Below are positions 1 through 5,670 of a DNA stretch of 9,055 bases, one piece after another (position 1 is the first letter of the stretch; each line of letters begins with the position of its first letter). Below the pieces are notes generated by a model, which was not told the origin of the DNA, made no database searches, and was given only the letters and a program-made list of their open reading frames with translations. The DNA comes from an uncultured Lachnospiraceae bacterium. Its GTDB lineage: Bacteria > Bacillota_A > Clostridia > Lachnospirales > Lachnospiraceae. A program made the translations under genes and the position numbers. Location of the stretch: contig CAMOFS010000042.1 in NCBI GenBank assembly GCA_946613735.1, forward strand, positions 1-9,055, written 5' to 3'.

Positions 1-1926
1 ATCATGTCCCTCCCAATGAGCATTTACCATAACATAGATGAACACATCCTTTTTTGTATCATATCTGACATGATCCTCGGCAAAAAGATAGGCAAAAGTA
101 AGGGTGTCCGCACCTCTGTCCAACTGCCAAGGGCTTAGTCCATGAAACGACATCTCCGGATAGCCGGTGCCATTATTGTCATAATAAAAACCACTCGACC
201 TAAGCACCGGATGCTCCATGCGAAAGGCTATCATATTCTTGGTGAACTCAAACAGATCCCGGTTTTTTTCGAGCAAATCCCAATCGAGCCAGGATATCTC
301 ATTGTCCTGGCAGTATGCATTGTTGTTGCCAAACTGAGTGTTCGCAAACTCATCCCCGGACAACAGCATCGGCACACCGCGGCTTGTCAGAAGAATGGTA
401 AGCATGTTTTTCATCTGGCGTCTGCGAAGATCCAGGATCTCAGGGTCGTCGGTATCACCCTCTGCACCGCAGTTCCAGCTGTTGTTATCGTTACAGCCAT
501 CGCGGTTTCCCTCGCCATTTTGCTCATTATGCTTCTCATTATATGAGACCAGGTCATAAAGGGTAAACCCATCATGGCAGGTCACAAAGTTTATTGAAAC
601 GGATGTACTCCGGCCACCGTACATATCGTCCGAACCGGCTATCCTTGTAAATAGCTCGGGGGCAGCACTGCCCTCTCCCTTGATAAAGCGCCTCAGGCAG
701 TCACGGTACTTACCATTCCATTCGGACCAACGGTTCCATGAGGGGAAGGTGCCCACCTGGTACAAGCCGCCTGCATCCCAGGCCTCAGCGATGAGCTTAC
801 AGCTGCCAAGCACCGGATCCCGGGCCAGTGTCTCCAAAAGCGGAGGAGTCATCATAGGCGCTCCGTTTTCATCACGTGTAAGGATGGATGCAAGATCGAA
901 CCTGAAGCCGTCTATATGATAGGATGCCACCCAGTAGCGCAGGCAATCCAATATCATGTTTCTAACCACTGCGTTATTGCAATTCATGGTGTTGCCGCAG
1001 CCACTGAAATTGTAATAATAGCCCTCAGGGGTCAAAAGATAATACGTCCTGTTATCTATACCGCGATAGGAAATATACGGCCCGCTTTCATTGCCCTCTG
1101 CTGTATGGTTGAAAACCACGTCCAGTATAACCTCAATACCGTTCTTATGGAGGTCCTCCACCATGTTTTTAAGCTCATCCGACTGCATACCATAGGGGCC
1201 GGACCTGGCATAACCCGACTTGGGGGCAAAAAAATCTACCGTGGAATAACCCCAGTAATTCAAAAGTCTCCTGCCATCTACCTCCCTGGCATTTTCAAAT
1301 TCATCGAATTCAAAAATGGGCATAAGCTCCACACAGTTTACACCCAGTTCCTTTAAATATGGGATCTTTTTTACCAGTCCGGCAAAAGTTCCGCCATATT
1401 TTTCCTTATTACTCTCATGTGCCGAAAATGATCGGATATGCAGTTCATAGATAACAAGATCATTTTGCCTGTAGTTTAAAACCTTATCCTCATCCCAGCT
1501 GAAATCCTCACGGATTATAGCTCCGCGGGTGTATGAGTCGGCTGATCTTTTGCCCCATTCGCCACGGCCGGACACCGCTTTGGCATAAGGATCCAAAAGC
1601 ACCTTCGACTTGTCAAATAACAGACCTCTGGCCGGGTCATATTTACCATCAAAACGGTACCCGTATTCTATGGTATCAATATCCAGGCCGAAAACCATCA
1701 TTGTGTAAACGTTTCCTACCTTGAAGCTATCCGGGAACGGGATTTCAACATATGGCTTTTTCTCTCCATGATGATATAAAACCAGGGTACAGGATGTGGC
1801 CTCCTTGGAGTAGACACTAAAATTGACGCCGTCATCAACCACAGACGCCCCAAACGGGAACACACGACCCGCACGATACTCCAGATCCTTGATCTTGTTG
1901 GTCGGAAATGTATCTATCTGCCTCAT
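1..1926 (-). CDS. glgX: Glycogen debranching enzyme GlgX (GH13 isoamylase/pullulanase type), 3' end off the left edge
   Basis: A cytoplasmic enzyme expected to hydrolyse alpha-1,6 branches of glycogen or limit dextrins. The frame is open from ATG at 1926 to the window edge, giving 642 codons; family members usually have about 650-720, so little is missing. Residues about 20-110 resemble the N-terminal CBM48 domain (a VFPFGASVVDDGVNFSVYS-like start). The four GH13 regions follow in order: DVVFNHT with Asp269; GFRFD with the nucleophile Asp344; EAWD with the acid/base Glu381; and VTCHDG with the transition-state Asp452. All catalytic residues are present. The YGMQSDELKNMV and LLSGDE segments also fit the family. 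A GGGGGA sequence sits just upstream of the ATG. No signal peptide is visible, which fits intracellular storage-polymer turnover. No other glycogen gene is in view. A TreX or type I pullulanase specificity cannot be excluded. Confidence 0.95.
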   Translation of the reverse strand, partial: MRQIDTFPTNKIKDLEYRAGRVFPFGASVVDDGVNFSVYSKEATSCTLVLYHHGEKKPYVEIPFPDSFKVGNVYTMMVFGLDIDTIEYGYRFDGKYDPARGLLFDKSKVLLDPYAKAVSGRGEWGKRSADSYTRGAIIREDFSWDEDKVLNYRQNDLVIYELHIRSFSAHESNKEKYGGTFAGLVKKIPYLKELGVNCVELMPIFEFDEFENAREVDGRRLLNYWGYSTVDFFAPKSGYARSGPYGMQSDELKNMVEDLHKNGIEVILDVVFNHTAEGNESGPYISYRGIDNRTYYLLTPEGYYYNFSGCGNTMNCNNAVVRNMILDCLRYWVASYHIDGFRFDLASILTRDENGAPMMTPPLLETLARDPVLGSCKLIAEAWDAGGLYQVGTFPSWNRWSEWNGKYRDCLRRFIKGEGSAAPELFTRIAGSDDMYGGRSTSVSINFVTCHDGFTLYDLVSYNEKHNEQNGEGNRDGCNDNNSWNCGAEGDTDDPEILDLRRRQMKNMLTILLTSRGVPMLLSGDEFANTQFGNNNAYCQDNEISWLDWDLLEKNRDLFEFTKNMIAFRMEHPVLRSSGFYYDNNGTGYPEMSFHGLSPWQLDRGADTLTFAYLFAEDHVRYDTKKDVFIYVMVNAHWEGHD

Positions 1927-1963
1927 AAATCCCCCAGATATAACAAAACTATTTTTCGAAACA

Positions 1964-1978
1964 GTGCCGATGCGGCAC
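1964..1978 (-). other. GC-rich hairpin in the glgX leader
   Basis: A perfect 6-bp stem (GTGCCG at 1964-1969, CGGCAC at 1973-1978) closes a 3-nt loop, 37 nt before the glgX ATG. A second hairpin lies upstream at 2014-2030 (CCCAT / ATGGG). Neither is followed by a real U-tract on the minus strand, so they are better read as leader structures than as terminators. Their function is unknown. Confidence 0.4.
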
Positions 1979-2039
1979 AGTCTTTCCCGTTTCTCATTTT
2001 ATACCTAAAACTGCCCATCTGTAGTATGGGATCCGTGAT

Positions 2040-2069
2040 ATTATCTCATATAAAAGGTATCCTCCGCAA
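2040..2069 (-). promoter_or_regulatory. Possible glgX promoter
   Basis: Reading leftward, TTGCGG (2069-2064), an 18-bp spacer and GATAAT (2045-2040) form a moderate sigma-A-like promoter about 110 bp upstream of the glgX ATG. Immediately upstream, AAGCCT (2070-2075) and AGGCTT (2082-2087) form a 6-bp inverted repeat that could be an operator. This is the best candidate in the 260-bp gap at 1927-2186, but the match is imperfect. The rest of that gap holds only the two leader hairpins and AT-rich sequence. Confidence 0.3.
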
Positions 2070-2186
2070 AAGCCTGCCACAAGGCTTAACAAGTATATCA
2101 CAGGAGCGGGAAGTATGCCAGTTTTTCCCAAAAATACATTTTTAACCAAAACATGTTACTTTTTGTTGCCATTATGAACCCGGATA

Positions 2187-2465
2187 CTATTTATCATACA
2201 CCTTTCTGAAGGTCACCTTTCCATATGCATTCTGCTCTTTTTCTATATGATAGTTCTTGGGCTCCTCCCCGGGCAAAGGCTCTATAGTCCCGTTTTCTAT
2301 CTGCCGCTTTCGGATCTGCTCACTGAGGCTCTCATCGGAGATCTGGAAGGTAAGGTGCTCTTTTATCTCCTCTGCAGAATATCCGAGATCCACAAGATGC
2401 CGTATGATCCCACCATTTGCGGCTTCATTTACAAAGTCCCCAAGGGCCTCATTAAAATACTTCAT
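2187..2465 (-). CDS. Conserved-looking small protein of unknown function
   Basis: A 92-residue cytoplasmic protein with no membrane segment or signal peptide; I do not recognise the family. The first half looks helical and amphipathic, with an IRHLVDLGYSAEEIKEHL segment at about residues 21-38 that resembles a short helix-turn-helix or degenerate DNA-binding element. The second half is charged (EEPKNYHIEKEQ), then ends in a GKVTFRKVYDK strand-like tail. I chose the ATG at 2465, with GGGG about 11 nt upstream. The in-frame TTG at 2474 directly follows that G-run and would have no usable spacing. It starts 49 bp after the XRE regulator and lies on the same strand, so it is probably the last gene of that cluster. 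The composition reads as a real protein, but its role is open. Confidence 0.6.
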   Translation of the reverse strand: MKYFNEALGDFVNEAANGGIIRHLVDLGYSAEEIKEHLTFQISDESLSEQIRKRQIENGTIEPLPGEEPKNYHIEKEQNAYGKVTFRKVYDK

Positions 2466-2514
2466 TGCAGTCAAACCCCATCATATACGTCTCCGATTAC
2501 AAATACTAAGCTCT

Positions 2515-2706
2515 TTACTCCCAAAAAAGCTCATCCAGTGTCTTATCCAAAGCCTTGCATATAGCAATGCACAGATTGATCGTGGGATTATAGTCTCCTT
2601 TTTCTATGGCACTGATCGTCTGGCGGGAAACATTGCATAACTGCGCAAGCTGCTCCTGGGACAGATCCTTGCCTGCACGCGCAGCCTTTAATTTCAGATT
2701 CTTCAT
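2515..2706 (-). CDS. Small XRE-family HTH transcriptional regulator
   Basis: A 63-residue single-domain DNA-binding protein of the Cro/CI-like XRE superfamily, similar in size and layout to YozG-type regulators. The helix-turn-helix spans about residues 14-37: LSQEQLAQLCNVSRQTISAIE, with the recognition helix starting at SRQTIS, followed by the typical EKGDYNPTI turn and a C-terminal ALDKTLDELF helix. There is no sensor domain. The ATG at 2706 is preceded by GAGGAGG at 7-nt spacing, which decides the start; the TTG at 2712 falls too close to that site. Its ribosome binding site lies inside the last codons of the upstream membrane-protein gene and the intergenic gap is 2 bp, so the pair is translationally coupled. 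It probably represses its own operon, with the membrane protein perhaps acting as its partner. Confidence 0.9.
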   Translation of the reverse strand: MKNLKLKAARAGKDLSQEQLAQLCNVSRQTISAIEKGDYNPTINLCIAICKALDKTLDELFWE

Positions 2707-2708
2707 CC

Positions 2709-3242
2709 TCAATCCTCCTCAGACTGCCTGGAATCAACTATCTCCCTTATTATTGCCACCACTGCAATAACCAGGAAAAATGCCACACATATGATATTAA
2801 CGAAGGGAAGGTCAAGATAACCGTCAACAATCATTACCCCGGATCTTATAGACCCGATCACGGGCAACAGATTAAGCAAAAAACATATTACAAAAACTAT
2901 TATGTATTTTTTGTGATCATTATTAAGACCCCAATATGCCCTGTTCCAAATAGCATGTACACACACGACCGCAACTCCAAGGTATATTCCGAGGGCATGC
3001 CATATATATTGCTGAATCGGGAGATTCGGGTATCCACCCACCATAAAGCACATAATGACTGCTTCATATATCATGACAGTATAAAAGCCATACATATATC
3101 CCCTGCCCTTTATTAGCTTCTGCCTCTCATCATATTCAGATTTGAGCTTGTGATTCTTGTTAGCAAACTTAACAGCAACCACACACAATATAAGTCCTAC
3201 TATAATACCAATTGCAAAACCCACCGATCTAAAGATATTCAT
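2709..3242 (-). CDS. Multi-pass membrane protein with YDERQ motif, paired with the XRE regulator
   Basis: A 177-residue integral membrane protein with about five predicted helices at residues 7-27, 50-70, 82-101, 113-130 and 148-168. A charged loop after helix 1 carries YDERQ (37-41), followed by KGRGYMYGFYT leading into helix 2. Small Firmicutes membrane proteins with a DERQ motif encoded beside a tiny XRE regulator are a recurrent pair (DUF2178/DUF3796-like arrangements); the exact family is not certain here. I chose the ATG at 3242 because GGAGG sits 7 nt upstream; the in-frame ATG at 3275 has no such site and would add a non-membrane N-terminus. It is the first gene behind a strong promoter and is followed at 2 bp by the regulator. 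No enzymatic motif or transport signature is visible. Confidence 0.8.
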   Translation of the reverse strand: MNIFRSVGFAIGIIVGLILCVVAVKFANKNHKLKSEYDERQKLIKGRGYMYGFYTVMIYEAVIMCFMVGGYPNLPIQQYIWHALGIYLGVAVVCVHAIWNRAYWGLNNDHKKYIIVFVICFLLNLLPVIGSIRSGVMIVDGYLDLPFVNIICVAFFLVIAVVAIIREIVDSRQSEED

Positions 3243-3298
3243 ATCATTGCCTCCATATAATAAATATTTGATCATTTAGCTGCTGCGCGCAAGGTTCT

Positions 3299-3312
3299 GC
3301 GGATGTCTCCGC
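3299..3312 (-). other. Small leader hairpin upstream of the membrane-protein operon
   Basis: GCGGA (3299-3303) and TCCGC (3308-3312) form a 5-bp stem with a 4-nt loop. It lies just after the expected transcription start of the minus-strand operon, in a leader of about 78 nt. It could stabilise the 5' end; no known riboswitch was recognised. Confidence 0.3.
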
Positions 3313-3326
3313 TTCATCCTGAAAGC

Positions 3327-3355
3327 ATAATAACACCCCCTTAGCATTTTGTCAA
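3327..3355 (-). promoter_or_regulatory. Strong sigma-A promoter for the membrane protein/XRE operon
   Basis: Reading leftward, TTGACA (3355-3350), a 17-bp spacer and TATTAT (3332-3327) match the consensus at 11 of 12 positions. A TG one base before the -10 box makes it an extended -10 promoter. It reads into the membrane protein gene with a leader of about 78 nt. It faces away from the tiny-peptide operon on the plus strand, so the regulator could in principle control both directions from this gap. Confidence 0.8.
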
Positions 3356-3361
3356 CTATAT

Positions 3362-3390
3362 TTTACATTTTTCCATTTTGTTTATATGCA
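3362..3390 (+). promoter_or_regulatory. Weak candidate promoter for the tiny-peptide operon
   Basis: TTTACA (3362-3367), 17 bp, then TATGCA (3385-3390), or TATATG at 3383-3388 with 15 bp, is the best plus-strand match that would place the whole leader at 3411-3492 in the transcript. An alternative is the extended -10 TGTTAATAT at 3441-3449, which has no good -35 and would exclude the anti-SD segment. A TTGACT at 3395-3400 has no -10 partner. Confidence 0.25.
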
Positions 3391-3412
3391 AGATTTGACT
3401 ACTTTTGCTTTT

Positions 3413-3485
3413 GGGTTGGCAAGCACCCTCCTCCTTTCGGTGTTAATATATAACCATCCCAAGGGGAAATAAAAACAAAGGAGGA
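3413..3485 (+). promoter_or_regulatory. Leader with an anti-Shine-Dalgarno segment able to mask the first peptide's ribosome binding site
   Basis: TCCTCCTTT at 3429-3437 is perfectly complementary over 9 bp to AAAGGAGGA at 3477-3485, the ribosome binding site of the first tiny ORF. In a competing fold, GGGTTGG (3413-3419) pairs with CCATCCC (3454-3460) with one mismatch, enclosing AGCACC (3422-3427) / GGTGTT (3439-3444). There the anti-SD sits in a hairpin loop and the real SD is free. Two mutually exclusive structures of this kind suggest translational control, provided transcription starts upstream of 3411. The segment also resembles the 3' end of 16S rRNA. The switch itself is an inference. 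Confidence 0.4.
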
Positions 3486-3492
3486 AAACAAG

Positions 3493-3576
3493 ATGAAGCT
3501 TACAGCAGCAATTAAGAAGAGTTGGAACGAGTACAGTCACTACTGCATGATGCAGACATTAGGTCTTGACGCATAA
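3493..3576 (+). CDS. Tiny peptide A (27 residues), W-x-E-Y-S-x-Y-C-x-M family
   Basis: A 27-codon ORF with ATG at 3493 preceded by AGGAGG (3479-3484) at the ideal 8-nt spacing. The N-terminus is basic (MKLTAAIKKS) and has no hydrophobic signal-peptide core. The centre is W11-N-E13-Y14-S15-H-Y17-C18-M-M20, and the tail is short (QTLGLDA). The central motif recurs at exactly the same residue numbers in peptide C downstream, and the whole peptide is the same length, which random ORFs would not do. I recognise no family. Possible roles are a signalling peptide, a small protein partner or a precursor for modification; the aromatic/Cys-rich core would suit any of these. It is probably overlooked by automatic annotation because of its length. 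Confidence 0.7.
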   Translation: MKLTAAIKKSWNEYSHYCMMQTLGLDA

Positions 3577-3589
3577 GGAGGTATGAGCC

Positions 3590-3646
3590 ATGTCATTTAT
3601 TAGAGATTTTATTACAGAGTTAAGGAGAGATCACTATGAGGATTAA
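3590..3646 (+). CDS. Tiny peptide B (18 residues) between the two paralogues
   Basis: An 18-codon ORF with ATG at 3590 and a perfect AGGAGG (3576-3581) at 8-nt spacing, overlapping the stop codon of peptide A by one base. The sequence is amphipathic: a hydrophobic start (MSFIRDFI) followed by a charged tail (TELRRDHYED). It lacks the W/YC motif of its neighbours. Its last 11 nt overlap the start of peptide C in another frame, and they share the ribosome binding region, so B and C are likely coupled in translation. It may be a product in its own right or merely a coupling ORF that delivers ribosomes to peptide C. The good SD argues that it is translated. Confidence 0.55.
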   Translation: MSFIRDFITELRRDHYED

Positions 3647-3719
3647 GGAAATCTTCGCAGAAGCTTGGAAAGAATACAGTGAATACTGTGAAATGAAAGC
3701 AAAAGCATATTATCGATAA
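3636..3719 (+). CDS. Tiny peptide C (27 residues), paralogue of peptide A
   Basis: A 27-codon ORF starting at ATG 3636 with AAGGAG (3622-3627) 8 nt upstream, inside peptide B. The core is W11-K-E13-Y14-S15-E-Y17-C18-E-M20, matching peptide A at W11, E13, Y14, S15, Y17, C18 and M20. The N-terminus is amphipathic and charged (MRIKEIFAEA) and the C-terminus basic and aromatic (KAKAYYR). Over the 24 nt coding W11-C18, 19 bases agree with peptide A, and four of the five differences fall at codon third positions or in the variable codon, so peptide sequence seems to be selected. The stop codon is immediately followed by the terminator stem, marking the end of the micro-operon. The function is unknown. 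Confidence 0.7.
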   Translation: MRIKEIFAEAWKEYSEYCEMKAKAYYR

Positions 3720-3747
3720 AACCACCAGTTTTTTCTGGTGGTTTTTG
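3718..3747 (+). terminator. Intrinsic terminator after the tiny-peptide operon (possibly bidirectional)
   Basis: ACCACCAG (3721-3728) and CTGGTGGT (3735-3742) form a perfect 8-bp GC-rich stem with a T6 loop, extended to 11 bp by A3/T3, followed by a T-tract on the plus strand. The other strand also has T4 after the stem, so it can end the hydrolase transcript, whose stop codon is at 3752. The two operons converge on this element. Confidence 0.9.
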
Positions 3748-3751
3748 TTAC

Positions 3752-4525
3752 TCATCTTATTTCATCAACCTTTGGGATCAGACATTTAAGCCTTCCATGA
3801 TATTTCACTTCTATGTAGTCGGCAAATTCCTTTGGATCCGCACTATTGTCAGCAAACATATCCCAATGCCCCGGGATCACAAGCTTAGGTTCGACTTCAC
3901 CCGCAAAATCTGCCGCCTCCTGGTATGTCATATTTCCGATACAGTTATTCTTATAGCGTCTGGCATCGCGGCCATTTATGGGTAAAAGCTCCACGTCTAT
4001 GTCTCCAAAGGACTTTACTTTTGCCAGCATCCCCTCATACCGTACTGTATCTCCGGCATGGTGGATCCTCACCCCTCCTGCCTCGATTATATACTGGAGA
4101 TAGGGATAAAGCCCCGTCTTTGGATCCATATCCAAAAATTCGTGGGAGGCAGCTATGGCTCGGATCGTAACACCGCCCATATCATAAGACTCGCCATCAT
4201 TTAATCCTATGGCATTCTCTTTGGCCACACCATCCGAAAGAATCGCTTCCATGTGGGTCCTTGGAAAGACAAATCTCGCATCTGGATTCGTTTTTGCCCA
4301 TATTTTCCAGGCCTCATGGTCTATATGATCCAGGTGGTCATGGGTCCCCAGAAAGGCATCTACTCCCGTAAGCTCCTCTGTCGGGATGGGAGCAGGTGTC
4401 TGCCTTGCGTCGTCGGGACTGGCATAATAATCGATGCAGATCGTCGTGCCACCGGCCTTTATCATCAAGCCCATCTGTCCCAGCCACCAAATGGCTACAG
4501 CATCGTTTTCATATACTTTATTCAT
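3752..4525 (-). CDS. Metallo-beta-lactamase-fold hydrolase, UlaG-like
   Basis: A 257-residue cytoplasmic metallohydrolase. The metal-binding set is complete: HxHxDH at residues 62-67 (THDHLDH), His128 in AASHE, Asp159 in HHAGDT and His220 in PGHWD. The N-terminal IWWLGQMGLMIKAGGTTICID strand pattern and the size fit the UlaG (L-ascorbate-6-phosphate lactonase) / YtnP-like branch of the superfamily, which usually binds Mn or Zn and opens lactones or cleaves phosphate-containing substrates. The substrate here cannot be read from sequence, and no other ascorbate-pathway gene is nearby. It follows the radical SAM gene by 53 bp on the same strand, so it is probably the third gene of the MarR-led operon, although a separate start is possible because the SD (GGCGGGG) is weak. 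The 3' end abuts the shared terminator. Confidence 0.9.
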   Translation of the reverse strand: MNKVYENDAVAIWWLGQMGLMIKAGGTTICIDYYASPDDARQTPAPIPTEELTGVDAFLGTHDHLDHIDHEAWKIWAKTNPDARFVFPRTHMEAILSDGVAKENAIGLNDGESYDMGGVTIRAIAASHEFLDMDPKTGLYPYLQYIIEAGGVRIHHAGDTVRYEGMLAKVKSFGDIDVELLPINGRDARRYKNNCIGNMTYQEAADFAGEVEPKLVIPGHWDMFADNSADPKEFADYIEVKYHGRLKCLIPKVDEIR

Positions 4526-4578
4526 AGTCTTCGCCCCGCCATATATATTAATTCCATATTCCCATTAAAACCTGACGG

Positions 4579-5667
4579 TTATCCGCAGATCGCCTCAACC
4601 TGTGCCCTTTTTTCAAAAAGCACACATCCCCCATTGTGGTCATCCCGAAGGATATCCGTATCACGCAGCGTTTTGAAAAGCTTTGATTCTATGGCATCCT
4701 TAAGCGACGTGTCCTTAACATTGATGTCTGAATATGGTGAAAACGGACAGGGCTCCGCACCGCCATGGGAATTGATGTGGAAAAATCCACGTCCTGCAGC
4801 TATACAACCATCAGAACTTTTCTCATCACCGGGGAAGGATATGAAAACCATCTCCTCCCTTTCTCTTCTAAGCCGGTCTAATTCCTGTGCAAAAAACTCC
4901 CTGTCATCATCTCCTATAGCCAGCTCTTTGCTTTCCTCGGTTACAGGAACATACTCAACATATATCACAGCCTTGCAGCCACGGTCACTTAATGATGAAA
5001 GGAACTCGTCTGATACCACATCCTTAATGTTTTCCGTTGTAACGGTGACCGAGCATCCAAAGATCAGACTTTTTTCCTTGAACTTGTTCATATTATTGAT
5101 AAGCCTGTCATAAATACCCGCTCCGCGCCTGGCATCCGTTGACTTACGTCCACCTTCTATACTCATTATGGGCACCAGGTTCCTGTGCTTGTCAAAAAGA
5201 TCGAAGAAAGCATCGTTTATGAATACCCCGTTTGTAAATATGGGAAACATAATGTTGCTCATTTTTGCGGCTTTTTCTATGACATCTCTTCTCATCATAG
5301 GCTCGCCGCCTGCAAGCAGGATAAAGCTTACGCCGATATCATCAGCCTCTTTAAATATCTTATTCCACTCCTCGTCGGTGAGCTGGTCATGGGCTTCACA
5401 GTCTTCTGTAGCCTTATTCGATCGTGAATAACAGCCCGCACAATGCAGATTGCACTGGGATGTGATACTTGCGATAAGAAACGGTGGAATATGAACCCCT
5501 TCCTCTTCGCTTTTGGCACGCTTGGCGGATGCTTTTTTGCTTGCAGCCGCAAACTTCACCAGATATGCACTTTCACGGGGATCCTTAAGTGTAGCCTTCA
5601 TGGCATCTTTTACAACAGTCTCCACTCCAGCAGTCATATATGCCTGAAGATCAAATTCCTTACCCAT
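4579..5667 (-). CDS. Radical SAM enzyme with cysteine-containing (SPASM/twitch-like) C-terminus
   Basis: A 362-residue enzyme that should cleave S-adenosylmethionine to start radical chemistry. The 4Fe-4S motif is C72-x3-C76-x2-C79 (CNLHCAGCY), followed by the SAM-binding GGEP at 120-123 and a barrel of TNG and SIEG strands. The C-terminal part carries Cys288, Cys307 (EPCPFSPYSD), Cys348 (GGCVLF) and Cys361. This is reminiscent of a SPASM or twitch auxiliary-cluster domain, though with fewer cysteines than a full SPASM. The 60-residue helical N-terminal extension is Lys/Ala-rich. The ATG at 5667 lies 3 bp after the stop codon of the MarR gene and uses a ribosome binding site inside that gene, so the two are tightly coupled. 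The substrate is unknown: a peptide-modifying or a small-molecule role are both possible. Confidence 0.9.
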   Translation of the reverse strand: MGKEFDLQAYMTAGVETVVKDAMKATLKDPRESAYLVKFAAASKKASAKRAKSEEEGVHIPPFLIASITSQCNLHCAGCYSRSNKATEDCEAHDQLTDEEWNKIFKEADDIGVSFILLAGGEPMMRRDVIEKAAKMSNIMFPIFTNGVFINDAFFDLFDKHRNLVPIMSIEGGRKSTDARRGAGIYDRLINNMNKFKEKSLIFGCSVTVTTENIKDVVSDEFLSSLSDRGCKAVIYVEYVPVTEESKELAIGDDDREFFAQELDRLRREREEMVFISFPGDEKSSDGCIAAGRGFFHINSHGGAEPCPFSPYSDINVKDTSLKDAIESKLFKTLRDTDILRDDHNGGCVLFEKRAQVEAICG

Positions 5668-5670
5668 ATA

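Noticed and set aside
142..1356. Plus-strand open frames at 142-546 and 916-1356
   Set aside because: They run antisense to the catalytic core of glgX, whose motifs are intact; they have no ribosome binding sites and show no family resemblance.
2124..2155. Terminator for the XRE cluster around the A/T inverted repeat AAAAATACATTTTT
   Set aside because: The stem is made only of A-T pairs and is too weak to terminate; no GC-rich hairpin was found there.
2247..2640. Plus-strand frames of 105 and 127 codons
   Set aside because: They are antisense to the XRE regulator and the 92-residue protein, with serine/isoleucine-rich composition typical of shadow frames.
3493..3719. Type I toxin or bacteriocin
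   Set aside because: The peptides are charged and lack a membrane-spanning helix, a double-glycine leader and an adjacent immunity or export gene.
3493..3745. Leader peptides with transcription attenuation
   Set aside because: The terminator is followed by convergent genes on the other strand, so there is no downstream plus-strand gene to attenuate.
4253..5113. A 286-codon plus-strand frame
   Set aside because: It is antisense to the radical SAM and hydrolase genes, both of which have complete motifs; its serine-rich composition is typical of a reverse shadow.
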